In this document: positions 15,733 through 26,482 of the stretch, piece after piece
Layout of the letters: each line of letters starts with the position of its first letter
How positions within the stretch are numbered: position 1 is the first letter of the stretch
Assembly (NCBI RefSeq): GCF_006970445.1
Contig: NZ_CP033877.1
Location: forward strand, 3,666,750-3,730,749
Source of the DNA: Stenotrophomonas maltophilia
GTDB taxonomy: Bacteria > Pseudomonadota > Gammaproteobacteria > Xanthomonadales > Xanthomonadaceae
Direction: 5' to 3'
Length of the DNA: 64,000 nucleotides
The notes under the pieces: model-generated
What the model was told of the DNA's origin: nothing
The model's input: only the letters and a program-made list of their open reading frames with translations
Database searches by the model: none
Program-made: the position numbers and the translations under genes

Positions 15733-15902
15733 TCCGGGCGCAGGTGCACGCATACTGCGGGCACCAGGGAATGCTGAACACCGCCATACGTCGGACGACC
15801 ACCAAGGTCGGTACGGGTTGGTTCCAGGCTGCAGCCCGTCGTCCCCCTCGTGGTGCCGTTCATCGCCACTGGATGCCTACATCCATTCTGCGGAGGGGTC
15901 TA

Positions 15903-17926
<2,024 letters not shown>

Positions 17927-17930
<4 letters not shown>

Positions 17931-17978
17931 ATCCACGCCATGCGCAAACCCGTAGAGTCGAGCTTGCTCGACTCTACG
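17927..17978. repeat. GTAG repeat pair that supplies stop codons to both flanking genes
   Basis: GTAGATCCACGCCATGCG (truncated copy, 17927-17944) is followed by GTAGAGTCGAGCTTGCTCGACTCTAC (17952-17977, perfect hairpin). The first GTAG holds the TAG stop of hppA. The last CTAC, read on the minus strand, holds the TAG stop of the small membrane protein gene. Confidence 0.85.
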
Positions 17979-18279
17979 GCCGCGCCCGCCTCATCCACCG
18001 GATGACAAGCAGCACCAGGACGATCATCCAGCAGGCATAGATCGGCCGGTCCCAGCCATCGAAGAGGCTCAGCGGGCTGCCGATGAAGGCGAGCGAGGTC
18101 AGCCACGCGCAGAGTACGCCGGGCAGCCACGTGCCACGCCAGATGCAGAAGGCGGCGAACACCAGCAAGGGCAAGGCCAGGATGATCGCTGGCGTGAACG
18201 GTGCCAGCGAAAGCACGGCCACGCATGCAGCCAGGAACACGCTGCACCAGGCCAGCACCCTTAACGTCCATGTCGTCAT
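17974..18279 (-). CDS. Small inner-membrane protein, three predicted helices
   Basis: A 101-residue hydrophobic protein. Helices are expected at about 8-28, 30-65 (two short or one broken by WRGTWLPG) and 78-95, with a positively charged end (RWMRRARP). GGAGG sits 6 bases before the ATG. No family is recognised. It converges on hppA, and its TAG stop comes from the intervening repeat. Confidence 0.65.
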   Translation of the reverse strand: MTTWTLRVLAWCSVFLAACVAVLSLAPFTPAIILALPLLVFAAFCIWRGTWLPGVLCAWLTSLAFIGSPLSLFDGWDRPIYACWMIVLVLLVIRWMRRARP

Positions 18280-18349
18280 GTCAACCTCCGCGCGTCCATT
18301 GACGGTCGTTCACGAGCATAGCGCCTGTGCGCTGCCGTGAATTCCGGTT

Positions 18350-18388
18350 GGGGTCAGAGCCCTTTCCTGCGGAAAGGGATCCGACCCT
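18350..18388. repeat. Palindromic repeat, GGGGTCAGAGCCC...GGATCCGACCCC family
   Basis: Second copy of the family, with inner stem CCCTTTCC/GGAAAGGG. It lies between the divergent-looking end regions, 8 bases after the 3' end of tonB on the minus strand, where it may stop transcription of the hemO-to-tonB operon. Confidence 0.8.
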
Positions 18389-18396
18389 GATGGCGG

Positions 18397-19116
18397 TCAC
18401 CGCCCGCGCAGGAAGAACGACACCGGCACCATCACTTCCACCGGGTCGCCGGCCACCTCGGCCGGCGGCGACGGGACCGGGCTGGCCCGCTGCACGGTGT
18501 CCAGCGTCTCCTGGTCGAGCAGCGCGAAGCCACTGCTGCGGCCCAGCTTCACCCCCGAGACCGCGCCATCGCGGGCCACGGCAAAGCGCACGTAGACCAC
18601 GCCCTGCTGGCGCAGCCGCTCGGCCTGGCGTGGATAGCGCCGGTGCTTCTGCAGGTGCCCGAGCAGGCGTCCTTCCCAGGTCGCTTCGGCACGACTGCGC
18701 TCACCCGCCGTGGTCTGCGGTGCGGTGTAGCGCGCGGCCGCGTCGGCGGCCACCTGCGGCGGTGCGCTGGTCTGCGCGACATTGGCATCGGCGCTGTCCG
18801 GCGAGGGCGTTGGTTCCGGCGCTTCTGGCGGAGGCAGCTCGCCCTGCGGCTGCACCGGTGCCTTCGGTTGCTCACGCACGGCTGGCGTCGGCGCCTGCCG
18901 CTGCTGTTGCTGCTGCAGCGGCCCAGTCGCGACCTCGCGCGGCGGCACCGGCGGTGCCTGTGCCATCGGTGCCAGCTCCAGCATCAGCGCCGCGGGTGGT
19001 GCTGTTGCCGCCTGCACCGGTGCGCGGGCCACCCACCAGCAGGCTGCGCCGATCAGCAGCGCGTGCACCAACAGCACGATCGCCAGGCTGGTCGCCCAGC
19101 GCCGCAGTCCACTCAT
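18397..19116 (-). CDS. tonB: TonB energy-transducing protein
   Basis: A 239-residue TonB family protein that carries proton-motive energy from ExbBD to outer-membrane receptors. One N-terminal helix (about 12-32) anchors it in the inner membrane. A Pro/Gln-rich periplasmic spacer spans about 45-150. The C-terminal TonB domain has RYPRQAERLRQQGVVYVRF and the GxVSGVKLGRSSGF-like segment. It overlaps exbD by 4 bases (ATGA), so it is coupled. It is the last gene of the hemO-ybaN-exbB-exbD-tonB run. Confidence 0.92.
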   Translation of the reverse strand: MSGLRRWATSLAIVLLVHALLIGAACWWVARAPVQAATAPPAALMLELAPMAQAPPVPPREVATGPLQQQQQRQAPTPAVREQPKAPVQPQGELPPPEAPEPTPSPDSADANVAQTSAPPQVAADAAARYTAPQTTAGERSRAEATWEGRLLGHLQKHRRYPRQAERLRQQGVVYVRFAVARDGAVSGVKLGRSSGFALLDQETLDTVQRASPVPSPPAEVAGDPVEVMVPVSFFLRGR

Positions 19117-19538
19117 CGTGCGCCCTGCTCCAGGCCAACCAGCGCCACCTTCAGGTAGCCCGCCGCACGCAGCGCATCCAGCGTTGCCATCAGTTCGCCG
19201 TAGGGCACGTGGGTATCGGCACGCAGGAAGATGCGCTGCGCGGTATCGCCGTGGGTCGCCGCCTGCAATGCAGCGGCCAGCCCGTCGCGCGCCACCGCCT
19301 GCTCGCCGACGCGCAGCGACAGGTCGGCCTGCACGGTCACATACACCGGCGCCTGTTCCGGCGGCGTGGCACCGGCACTGCTGGCCGGCAGCTGCACGGG
19401 CACCGACACGGTGGCCAGCGGTGCGGCCACCATGAAGATGATCAGCAGCACCAGCATCACATCGATGAAGGGCGTGACGTTGATCTCGTGCGCTTCTTCG
19501 GGGGTATCTTCGCGGTCGGAGGCGGTCCTGATCGCCAT
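19113..19538 (-). CDS. exbD: ExbD/TolR family proton-channel subunit
   Basis: A 141-residue ExbD: a short cytosolic N-terminus (EDTPEEAHEINVTPFIDVML) leading into one helix (VMLVLLIIFMVAAPLA) with the essential Asp in PFIDVML, and a periplasmic domain. It works with ExbB to power TonB. It starts 9 bases after the exbB stop and overlaps tonB by 4 bases. Confidence 0.93.
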   Translation of the reverse strand: MAIRTASDREDTPEEAHEINVTPFIDVMLVLLIIFMVAAPLATVSVPVQLPASSAGATPPEQAPVYVTVQADLSLRVGEQAVARDGLAAALQAATHGDTAQRIFLRADTHVPYGELMATLDALRAAGYLKVALVGLEQGAR

Positions 19539-19547
19539 CGTCGTGCC

Positions 19548-20291
19548 TCAGTGCACCGCGCGCAGCGGTGTTGCCGCGGTACGCGGAGCGGTGCGATCGA
19601 GATCACGCGAGACCAGCTGCTGCACGGCCGCCGACAGATCGCCGAGCAGCCCACGCAGGCTGGCCAGCACGCGGCTGAAGTGGTTGTAGACCAGTACCGC
19701 AGGAATCGCCGCCACCAGGCCGAGCGCGGTCGCCAGCAGGGCCTCGGCAATGCCTGGAGCAACCACCGCCAGGTTGGTGGTGTTGCTGTGCGCGATGCCG
19801 ATGAAACTGTTCATGATCCCCCACACCGTACCGAACAGGCCGACGAACGGCGCCACCGCGCCGATGCTGGCGAGCACGCCGATACCGCGCCGCTGCACGC
19901 GCGCCGTTTCCAGTTCGATGCGGTCCAGGCGCGAAGCAACGCGTTCCTTGATGCCGTCGCGACTATCCAACTCCTGCGACAGGCGCAGCTCGGTTCGCGT
20001 CGCGTCCAGCATGGCGAGTGCGGTGCCCTGCTGCAGGCTGGCCTCCGCGCTCCCGCCGGGCAGGCTTGGCGCCTGCAGCAACAGCGCGCGCGCTGCACGC
20101 AGCTGCCGACCCTGACGAGCCAGCTCCCAGCCCTTGGCCAGCAGCACGGTCCAGGTGGCCAGCGAGGCAAGTGCCAGCGCGATCATCACCGTCTTCACCA
20201 CCACGTCGGCGGCCAGGTACATGCCCCACGGGGTCAGTGCAGGAGCAGCCACGGGGGCCAGGTCAGCAGGCAGCATCGTCTCGGTTTCCAT
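19548..20291 (-). CDS. exbB: ExbB/TolQ/MotA family proton-channel subunit
   Basis: About 247 residues, with helices near 22-45, 145-170 and 185-215. The MotA/TolQ/ExbB core is visible in GIGVLASIGAVAPFVGLFGTVWG and GLVAAIPAVLVYNHF (each 23 and 15 residues, written here in part: GVLASIGAVAPFVGLFG). It forms the proton channel that energises TonB. The start is uncertain: ATGs at 20297, 20291 and 20276 are possible. The choice at 20291 overlaps the end of ybaN by 29 bases. Confidence 0.9.
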   Translation of the reverse strand: METETMLPADLAPVAAPALTPWGMYLAADVVVKTVMIALALASLATWTVLLAKGWELARQGRQLRAARALLLQAPSLPGGSAEASLQQGTALAMLDATRTELRLSQELDSRDGIKERVASRLDRIELETARVQRRGIGVLASIGAVAPFVGLFGTVWGIMNSFIGIAHSNTTNLAVVAPGIAEALLATALGLVAAIPAVLVYNHFSRVLASLRGLLGDLSAAVQQLVSRDLDRTAPRTAATPLRAVH

Positions 20292-20730
20292 CAGCATCAG
20301 GGGTCGCGGCGCGACGACGGGCCGCGCGCGGATCATTGGCGTCGTCCACTTCCACGACCGGATTGGGCTCCAGCCGCGGTGCCGGGCGGCTGAGCACGTA
20401 GCCGGCGCTGACCGCGAAGAACAGGCCCACGCCCAGCAGCAGGCGCCACGACGGGTGTGCGCCCCAGCAGAACAGCGCGAAGCCCACTGCCATGCCGGCG
20501 CTGGCGAACGCCTTGCCCTTGCGCGACACCGCGCCTTGTTCGCGCCACAGACGCAACGAGGGACCGTAGCGCGGATGCGCCAGCAGGCGCTGCTCGAACT
20601 TCGGCGAACTGCGCGCGAAGCACCCCACGGCCAGTATCAGGAAGATGGTGGTCGGCATCACCGGCAGCAGCGCGCCGATCACCCCGAGGCCGACCATCAG
20701 CCAGCCCAGCACGAACCAGAGCCAGCGCAT
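20263..20730 (-). CDS. ybaN: DUF454 (YbaN-like) inner-membrane protein
   Basis: A 155-residue membrane protein. MRWLWFVLGWLMVGLGVIGA and LLPVMPTTIFLILAVGCFAR are the YbaN/DUF454 signature (PTTPF-like). ARSSPKFEQRLLAHPRYGP follows, and two more helices come at about 65-110. The charged C-terminal tail (about 115-155) is longer than usual and overlaps exbB. DUF454 genes often sit beside haem oxygenase or haem uptake genes, as here, but the molecular role is not established. Confidence 0.85.
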   Translation of the reverse strand: MRWLWFVLGWLMVGLGVIGALLPVMPTTIFLILAVGCFARSSPKFEQRLLAHPRYGPSLRLWREQGAVSRKGKAFASAGMAVGFALFCWGAHPSWRLLLGVGLFFAVSAGYVLSRPAPRLEPNPVVEVDDANDPRAARRRAATPDADGNRDDAAC

Positions 20731-20761
20731 CAGCGTTGCGCCGATAGGCGGGAGGCGTGCA

Positions 20762-21349
20762 TCAGGCGAATTCCACTTCAACGTGGCCGTGCACGCTGCG
20801 GAACGCAGCATCGGCCGCATCGATCACCTGCTGCTCCTGCTCGGCGCTCAGCGGCACCGCGTCCAGCGCAGCAGTGAATTCACGCCAGTGGCGCGCCGCG
20901 CCATCCGGGTGTGCGGCCAGGTGACGGGCACCAAAATCGCGGTCCAGGCCGAGCTTGGCGGCCATCTTGTACAGAATGGTGCCGCCGAGATTGGATCCCT
21001 CGGCCACATACAGCCACCCCAATGCGGCGGGCAGTTCCAGATCGGACGGCAACGCCGCGATGTCGGCCCCCGGCAGGGTCTGCTCCAGGTCCTGCAGGTC
21101 GCGCGCCACCTGGGTCAGGCGGCGGCGTTCGCCCAGGTCGGGCAGCAGTGCATCCAGCGCAGGGTTGGCATACAGCGCATCGATACTGCGGTGGAAGCGG
21201 TACTGCACGCGCAGGAAACGGGCGAAGTTGCTGCGGTCGGCGAAGATGTCGCCGGCCATGATGCGCTTGTCCAGCGCGCCATGGCTGTCGCGGGTGGCGG
21301 CCTTGAGCCGCAGGCTGCGGCTGTCTTCAGGGGCGATGTGTGCGTTCAT
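20762..21349 (-). CDS. hemO: Haem oxygenase (biliverdin-producing)
   Basis: A 195-residue cytosolic haem oxygenase that opens the haem ring to free iron. THDSHG-like segment gives the proximal ligand H23 (ATRDSHGALDKRIM), and the distal helix has AEGSNLGGTILYK with the flexible glycines. The start at 21349 is by family length; an in-frame ATG at 21391 with GGGGAA upstream would add 14 residues. It is the first gene of the operon that ends in tonB, next to a haem-type TonB receptor set, so haem iron use is inferred. Confidence 0.88.
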   Translation of the reverse strand: MNAHIAPEDSRSLRLKAATRDSHGALDKRIMAGDIFADRSNFARFLRVQYRFHRSIDALYANPALDALLPDLGERRRLTQVARDLQDLEQTLPGADIAALPSDLELPAALGWLYVAEGSNLGGTILYKMAAKLGLDRDFGARHLAAHPDGAARHWREFTAALDAVPLSAEQEQQVIDAADAAFRSVHGHVEVEFA

Positions 21350-21412
21350 GGGGGATGCCAAGGGGGTCGTCCTGCTGTAGACGTTCGCCATGGGGCTTTC
21401 CCCAAGGCCATG

Positions 21413-21430
21413 TGCCCCGATAATGGGGCA
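21413..21430. promoter_or_regulatory. TGCCCC-GATAAT-GGGGCA palindrome between divergent genes
   Basis: A perfect 6-bp inverted repeat encloses GATAAT, a good -10 on the plus strand (ATTATC on the other). It lies between hemO (minus) and the DUF2789 gene (plus). It could be an operator over a promoter. No Fur-box match is seen here. Confidence 0.4.
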
Positions 21431-21455
21431 TCCCTTCTTCCCGCAGGAACCGACG

Positions 21456-21713
21456 ATGATCACCACCGAACCGCGCATGACCAACCTGTTCCTGCAGCTG
21501 GGCCTGGACGCCAGCGCCGAGGGCATCGCCCGCTTCATCCGCGAACACCAGTTGGCCACCGATGTGGAAGTGGCCGAAGCGCCGTACTGGAACGATGCCC
21601 AGCGCCAGTTCCTGTCCGAATCACTGCAGGCCGATGCGGCATGGACCACGGTGGTGGATGAGCTGAACGAGTCGCTGCACGAAGATGCGGTGAAGGCGGC
21701 GACCGGGCTGTAA
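21456..21713 (+). CDS. DUF2789 family small protein
   Basis: An 85-residue soluble protein with the DUF2789 layout: MTNLFLQLGLDASAEGIARF, then PYWNDAQRQFLSESLQADAAW and an acidic helix at the end. AGGA lies 8 bases before the ATG at 21456. Function is unknown. It diverges from hemO across the palindrome at 21413-21430. Confidence 0.8.
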   Translation: MITTEPRMTNLFLQLGLDASAEGIARFIREHQLATDVEVAEAPYWNDAQRQFLSESLQADAAWTTVVDELNESLHEDAVKAATGL

Positions 21714-21733
21714 GCGGGTTACGCACGCTCGCT

Positions 21734-21772
21734 GGGGTCAGAGCCCTTTCCGCAGGAAAGGGATCCGACCCC
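21734..21772. repeat. Palindromic repeat, GGGGTCAGAGCCC...GGATCCGACCCC family
   Basis: Third copy, inner stem CCCTTTCC/GGAAAGGG. It lies between the convergent DUF2789 gene and the TonB receptor gene. Confidence 0.8.
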
Positions 21773-21791
21773 ACCGCTCATCCGCGACCGA

Positions 21792-24710
21792 TCAGTACTT
21801 CCAGGTCAGCGCCAGCCTCGCGGTGCGGCCAGGCGCCGGCATCACGCCCAGGGCCAGCGGGTCCAGGTAGTAACGGTCGGTCAGGTTGTCCACGCCGGCT
21901 TCCACCGACAGCTGTTCGTTGAAGCTCCAGCTGGCGAACAGATCCACCAGCGTGTTCGGCCGGTACAGCTGCTGGATCGCCGACAGTCCCACGTTCCAGT
22001 CCTTGTCCAGCTTGCTGATCGGGCCGGCGTTGTGGACCACGCGGGTGCCGAAGGTCAGGCGTTCGTCGAACAGGCGCGAGCCCAGGGTCAGGTTGACCAT
22101 GTAGCGCGGCGGGTTCTGGGTATTGGTGTACGAGCCCTCGAAGCCGCCATCCACGCAGTTGGGCGTGTTGGCCAGCTCGCCGTTCTTGCGCTGTGCCCCA
22201 TAGGCGCGGCGCTCGGCGGCGATGTCCGGCGCGCAGGTCTTGGCCTTGAAGTAATAGTGCGCGGACAGATCGGCAAACACCTTTCCGCTGTCATAGCTGG
22301 ACTGGAACTCCATGCCCGAGACCTTGAACTGATCGACGTTGCGGATCAGGCCGGCCGACAGCGTGCGGTAGTCGCGGGTGATCAGGTCGTCGATGCGGGT
22401 ATCGAAGTACGCCAGCTTCAACGCCAGGCGATCGCCGGCAGTGAACAGGTCATAGCGGATGGTGCTGGCGCCGATTTCCCAGCTGCGCGCGCGCTCGGGC
22501 TTCAGCTCACCGACCGGCTTGGCAGCGGTGAACAGGCCCAGCGTGGTCTCGAACAGGCTCGGCAGCTTGGTGCCTTCGGCGTACTTCACGTAGACCATGG
22601 TGTCTTCGCTGAAGCGGTAAGCCACGCTGGCAGTCGGCGAGAACGCGCTGTCGCGACGGCGGATCGGCTGCGACCAGCTCCAACTGACCGGCACTTCCAG
22701 GTCCTGCGGTTTGCCGGCATCGTAGAAGTTCCAGCCGGCGATGTCGCCCACCGTACCCTTCTTGTACGGCGAGGCCAGCAGCGAGGCCTGGGTGAAGTTG
22801 CCGTTGGCATCCGGATACCAGTTCAGCAGCGCGATGCGCTTGGCGCGCCACGAGGGCAGTGCCGGGTTGCCGTTGAGCAGCTCGGTGTAGCGGTACTGGC
22901 CCTGCACCTCGTAGGCATCGGGAGTGGCCAGCCGGTTGCGGTCATGCACGTCCACACGGTTCCAGCGGCCACCGGCCAGCAGCTCCCAGTGCTCGTCGGG
23001 CTGCCACTTCAGCGAGGCCACGGCACTGTATTCCTTGCGCTCGGCGTTGCGCAGGAAGCGGTTGTTGACCAGGTCGTCGTGCATGATCGGGCCCGAGCTG
23101 CCCGGGGCGATGTCTTCGTCACTGTAGGACAGGCCGTAGTCGAGCGTGAACGCACCGGCACGGGTGTCGAACCTGGAGGTATTGCTGGCATCCAGGCCGA
23201 AGCGCTTCTGCCGCAGCGGATTGCGGTAGGCATCCTTGTAACCGGGATCGCCACTGAAGCTGGGCGCGTCATACCACTCGGTGCGGCGGTCGAAGTACCA
23301 CGGCGTGATGCCGGTCAGGCTGTTGTACATCACGCTGTCAGTGTCGGTGTACACAGCGTTGACGCGCAGATCGACCAGTTCACTGTCCGGATTGAAGCGG
23401 TAACGCAGGCTGTAGCTGTCCGTGTCGACATGACCCGGATCCCACTGCGGAATGCGGTCACGATCCACACGGATGATCTGCGAGGCCATGATCTCGCCGG
23501 CGGTACCTTCATAACGGCGGTACCCGGCCTCCAGCGTCTGCGCGTCGTCGATGCGCCAGGTGCCCTTGAGCAGCGCCGACTTCGAGCGCGAGGAGGTGTT
23601 GAACACCTCGGTGCGCGGCGGATTCAGCGGCGCCAGCGTGCGCCGGTCCTGCGGGAAGTCGTCGTAGCCATGGCGGCCGGAGAAGTAGTTGCCGTTGTCG
23701 CGGTAGGCGTAGGCAGCGACCAGATCGAAGCGGTCCCAGTGCCCTGCGGCGGCCACGTTGAAGAACTGGCTGCCGGTGGCGCTGCGATCGCTGCGCGGCG
23801 CCGCACTGTAGGACGGCAGGTTGTTGGCACTACCGTTGGCGAGACCACCGCGCACGCGCACGCCGAAGTCGCGGCCCTCGCGCAGCACGTCACCGATCTT
23901 CAACGTCTCCATCTCGACCACGCCGCCGATGCCACCGGACGCGTTGGCCTGCAGGCTCGGGCCCTTGGTGATGGTCAGGCTGGAGATCAGGTCGGGGTCG
24001 AGGTAGGTGCGCTGCGATTGCCCGGCATAGCCACGGTAGGTATCCATGCTGGACTGGCCACCGTCGATGATCACCGGCACGCGGCCCTGGCCCTGGATGC
24101 CGCGGATGTTGACGTCAAAGCCGTTGCCCACGCGTGGATCACCGGCGGTGACACCGGCCACGCCCTTGACGATGTCGCCGTTGGAGGTGCCGCGGAAACG
24201 CTCCAGGTGCGTGCGGTTGAGCGTGGTGGTCGAACCCACGCTGCGATAGCTGTCAAGCAGGCGCGCTTCATCACTGTTCGTACCGCTGTCGAGGCGGTCA
24301 CCGGCCACACTCAGCGTGTCGGTGACGATCACACCGCTGTCGGCCTGCACCGGCGTTGCCGCCTCCAGCGTGACTGCGTCGGCGCTGACCCGGCGCACCG
24401 CCAGGCCACTGCCCTGCAGCAACTGCTGCAACGCCTCGTTGGCCGACAGGCTGCCGCTGACCGCGCGGGAGGTGACGCCACGTGCCAGCGATGCGGGGTA
24501 CACCACCTGCACGCCGGACTGGCGCATGTAGCTGCGCAGCGCGTCATCCAGCGGTTGTGCAGGAATATCGAAGCGCTGTACGGCCGCGTGGTCGCTGCTG
24601 GCGCTCTGCGCCAGTACGGATGGCGTCGTGCTGGCCAGGCCGGCGGCGAGCAACGCGATGCACAGGCGGGACGGGCGCAGTACGCGGCCCGAGCGGTGGG
24701 AGTCGAACAT
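21792..24710 (-). CDS. TonB-dependent receptor with N-terminal signalling (STN) domain, haem/haemoprotein type
   Basis: A 972-residue outer-membrane receptor. After a signal peptide, an STN domain (about 45-115: FDIPAQPLDDALRSYMRQSG) marks receptors that signal to a FecR/FecI pair. A TonB-box-like DTLSVAGDR (about 130) precedes the plug (GDIVKGVAGVTAGDPRVGNG, VNIRGIQGQGRVPVIIDGG), then the 22-strand barrel ending in ALTWKY. The plug resembles haemoglobin/transferrin/lactoferrin receptors. fecR and fecI follow the FecIRA arrangement upstream, and TonB/ExbBD/HemO are downstream. Haem is the likely substrate, by context. Confidence 0.9.
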   Translation of the reverse strand: MFDSHRSGRVLRPSRLCIALLAAGLASTTPSVLAQSASSDHAAVQRFDIPAQPLDDALRSYMRQSGVQVVYPASLARGVTSRAVSGSLSANEALQQLLQGSGLAVRRVSADAVTLEAATPVQADSGVIVTDTLSVAGDRLDSGTNSDEARLLDSYRSVGSTTTLNRTHLERFRGTSNGDIVKGVAGVTAGDPRVGNGFDVNIRGIQGQGRVPVIIDGGQSSMDTYRGYAGQSQRTYLDPDLISSLTITKGPSLQANASGGIGGVVEMETLKIGDVLREGRDFGVRVRGGLANGSANNLPSYSAAPRSDRSATGSQFFNVAAAGHWDRFDLVAAYAYRDNGNYFSGRHGYDDFPQDRRTLAPLNPPRTEVFNTSSRSKSALLKGTWRIDDAQTLEAGYRRYEGTAGEIMASQIIRVDRDRIPQWDPGHVDTDSYSLRYRFNPDSELVDLRVNAVYTDTDSVMYNSLTGITPWYFDRRTEWYDAPSFSGDPGYKDAYRNPLRQKRFGLDASNTSRFDTRAGAFTLDYGLSYSDEDIAPGSSGPIMHDDLVNNRFLRNAERKEYSAVASLKWQPDEHWELLAGGRWNRVDVHDRNRLATPDAYEVQGQYRYTELLNGNPALPSWRAKRIALLNWYPDANGNFTQASLLASPYKKGTVGDIAGWNFYDAGKPQDLEVPVSWSWSQPIRRRDSAFSPTASVAYRFSEDTMVYVKYAEGTKLPSLFETTLGLFTAAKPVGELKPERARSWEIGASTIRYDLFTAGDRLALKLAYFDTRIDDLITRDYRTLSAGLIRNVDQFKVSGMEFQSSYDSGKVFADLSAHYYFKAKTCAPDIAAERRAYGAQRKNGELANTPNCVDGGFEGSYTNTQNPPRYMVNLTLGSRLFDERLTFGTRVVHNAGPISKLDKDWNVGLSAIQQLYRPNTLVDLFASWSFNEQLSVEAGVDNLTDRYYLDPLALGVMPAPGRTARLALTWKY

Positions 24711-24865
24711 GGAGGAACCTGTCAGGTAATCGGTGCCGCGAACGCGGCGTCATCCGCAACGCGGGCGGACACGGCGACGTACGTGGCGGCGGCGGGTACG
24801 TTCGCCGGGTAAGACGGCTGGGCGCGCGACAACCCCAAGAGCGATTTGCGGTCGCGGTGGGTGCC

Positions 24866-24902
24866 GACCGTTGGTCGACACACTGAAACAGGCGTGGATC
24901 TA
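24866..24902. repeat. Hairpin plus GTAG repeat fragment after fecR
   Basis: GTGCCGACCGTTGGTCGACAC (24871-24891 approx.) is a hairpin. It is followed by GGCGTGGATCTAC, which on the minus strand reads GTAGATCCACGCC and contains the TAG stop of fecR. The 190-base gap to the receptor gene otherwise shows nothing clear. Confidence 0.6.
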
Positions 24903-25832
24903 CTGCACGATGGCGACGCCGAAGGGAAGGCGAGTAACCTGAAGACCTGCCGTTGCCGCCAGCGCGTCCAATGCCTGCTCCGGGCGGTCGATGCGCAACG
25001 CCGCACTGACCGCTGGCAACCGTGACAGATCGCCGCGCACGAAGGTCGGCCCCGCGCGATAGCGCCCCACCCACTGCACCGCATCGGCCACGCGGGCCTG
25101 CTCCAGCAGCAGCTCGCCCTGGCGCCAGGCGCCGACGCTGTCGGCGGTCACGTCAGCCAGTCGGGTGACTCCGCTGTGTTCAGCGTAGGCCGCACGCTGC
25201 CCCTGTTGCAGGTAGGTCCAGCCACCATCGGCCGGGCTGGCCACGCGTACCCTGCCCTGCCCGACCTGCGTTTCTACCCTGTCGTCGCCACGTGCGACGG
25301 TAAAGGCCGTCGAGATGTCTTCGACCAGGCCATTGCCGGCGCGCACGCTGAAACGCCGCTGTGCATCCGGGCTGACTTCGAACCAGGCGCGCCCGCGCAG
25401 CAGCTCCACCTCGCGGGCGTTGGCAGTGAAGTGCACGGCAATCGCACTGTCCGCATCCAGCACCGCGCGACTGCCATCAGGCAGCAGCACGTTCTGCACC
25501 TGGTGCGTGCTGCGATGATCGGACTGCAGGCGCAACCACGCCTCCGGCCATGCCACCAGCATCGCCAGCGTTGCCGCCGCAGCCATCGCCCAACGCAGTC
25601 GGCGCGGGCGTCGGCGAGCCACGTGCGTGGCCGGCTCGCGCGGCCCAACGCTGCGCCACAGCGCGCGCTCGTGTTCGAAGGCCCGGCGGTGCCCGGGCTG
25701 TTGCAGCCAGAATTCGAACGCCTGCATGCGCGCATCGCTGATGTCGCCCGAGGCCAGCCACGCGATCCAGCCCCGGGCCTGTTCGGCCAGGGCATCGTCA
25801 TTGGCGGCGGGCAGCATGTTCGGCGGGCTCAT
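24900..25832 (-). CDS. fecR: FecR-type anti-sigma factor / signal transducer
   Basis: A 310-residue inner-membrane protein. The cytosolic N-terminus (DUF4880-like: ARGWIAWLASGDISDARMQ, FEFWLQQPGHRRAFEHERAL) binds the sigma factor. One helix (LRWAMAAAATLAMLVAW, about residue 95) crosses the membrane. The periplasmic FecR domain has SDHRSTHQVQNVLLPDGSRA, LDADSAIAV and LLRGRAWFEV. The start is uncertain: ATG 25832 is used; a TTG at 25856 adds 8 residues. It sits between fecI and the STN receptor, which completes a cell-surface signalling set. Confidence 0.88.
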   Translation of the reverse strand: MSPPNMLPAANDDALAEQARGWIAWLASGDISDARMQAFEFWLQQPGHRRAFEHERALWRSVGPREPATHVARRRPRRLRWAMAAAATLAMLVAWPEAWLRLQSDHRSTHQVQNVLLPDGSRAVLDADSAIAVHFTANAREVELLRGRAWFEVSPDAQRRFSVRAGNGLVEDISTAFTVARGDDRVETQVGQGRVRVASPADGGWTYLQQGQRAAYAEHSGVTRLADVTADSVGAWRQGELLLEQARVADAVQWVGRYRAGPTFVRGDLSRLPAVSAALRIDRPEQALDALAATAGLQVTRLPFGVAIVQ

Positions 25833-25936
25833 CGGCTGGCGGACAGGCGCATTCAAGCGCGGGCGGGGGAACTAGACCGCATCCACGGTCCAGTGATCAA
25901 GACGTTTGCGCGAAGGCCAGCCCCAAGGCGGCGCGG

Positions 25937-26437
25937 TCATCGACCGCTGCGCGCCCAGGCCAGCCGTTGCAGCGCGGTGCGTACGTGATTCTCCACCGTG
26001 GTCACCGATACGCCGAGGCGACGCGCGATTTCGGCCTGGGTCAGGCCCTGCAGACGGTTGAGCCGGAAGATGGTGCGGGTCGGCTCCGGCAGATGGCCGG
26101 CTCCATCGAGCACCCGCTGCAGTTCGTCCTGCGCCATGGCCTGCTCCTCGGTGGAGATCACCTCGTCCGGGCCCCATAGATAGTGGTCGGCCAGCAGCCG
26201 GTTACGCCGGGTCGATTCGCGGCCGTGGTCGGTGGCGAGGTTGGCGGCCAGCCGATACAGATAGGCGCGCGGATTGTCGATCGCCTGGCTGTCATCGACC
26301 CCACGGGCCTTGAACCAGACCGCCTGGATCACGTCTTCGGCGCCGTTGTCGCCCCCCAGTATCCGTTGCACACGGCGCAGCAGCGCTGGCCGCTCGCGGA
26401 TCAGCAGTTCGGTGAGGGAGGCAGCATTGGAGGACAT
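25937..26437 (-). CDS. fecI: FecI-type ECF sigma factor
   Basis: A 166-residue sigma-70 family ECF factor. Region 2 (ELLIRERPALLRRVQRILGG, EDVIQAVWFKARG, NPRAYLYRLAANLATDHGR) binds the -10 element. Region 4 (TIFRLNRLQGLTQAEIARRL, GVSVTTVENHVRTALQRL) binds the -35. It should direct transcription of the receptor gene when released by FecR. A strong Fur-box match lies 46 bases upstream of its ATG, which would link it to iron limitation. Confidence 0.92.
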   Translation of the reverse strand: MSSNAASLTELLIRERPALLRRVQRILGGDNGAEDVIQAVWFKARGVDDSQAIDNPRAYLYRLAANLATDHGRESTRRNRLLADHYLWGPDEVISTEEQAMAQDELQRVLDGAGHLPEPTRTIFRLNRLQGLTQAEIARRLGVSVTTVENHVRTALQRLAWARSGR

Positions 26438-26482
26438 GCGCAGAGCCGGGACGACAGACGGGGGCGCCGCGCATGCTACTCC

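Noticed and set aside
18327..20393. 688-codon plus-strand open frame opposite tonB-exbD-exbB
   Set aside because: Antisense shadow of three recognised, tightly coupled genes.
22032..24812. 926-codon plus-strand open frame opposite the STN receptor
   Set aside because: Antisense shadow of a recognised receptor gene.
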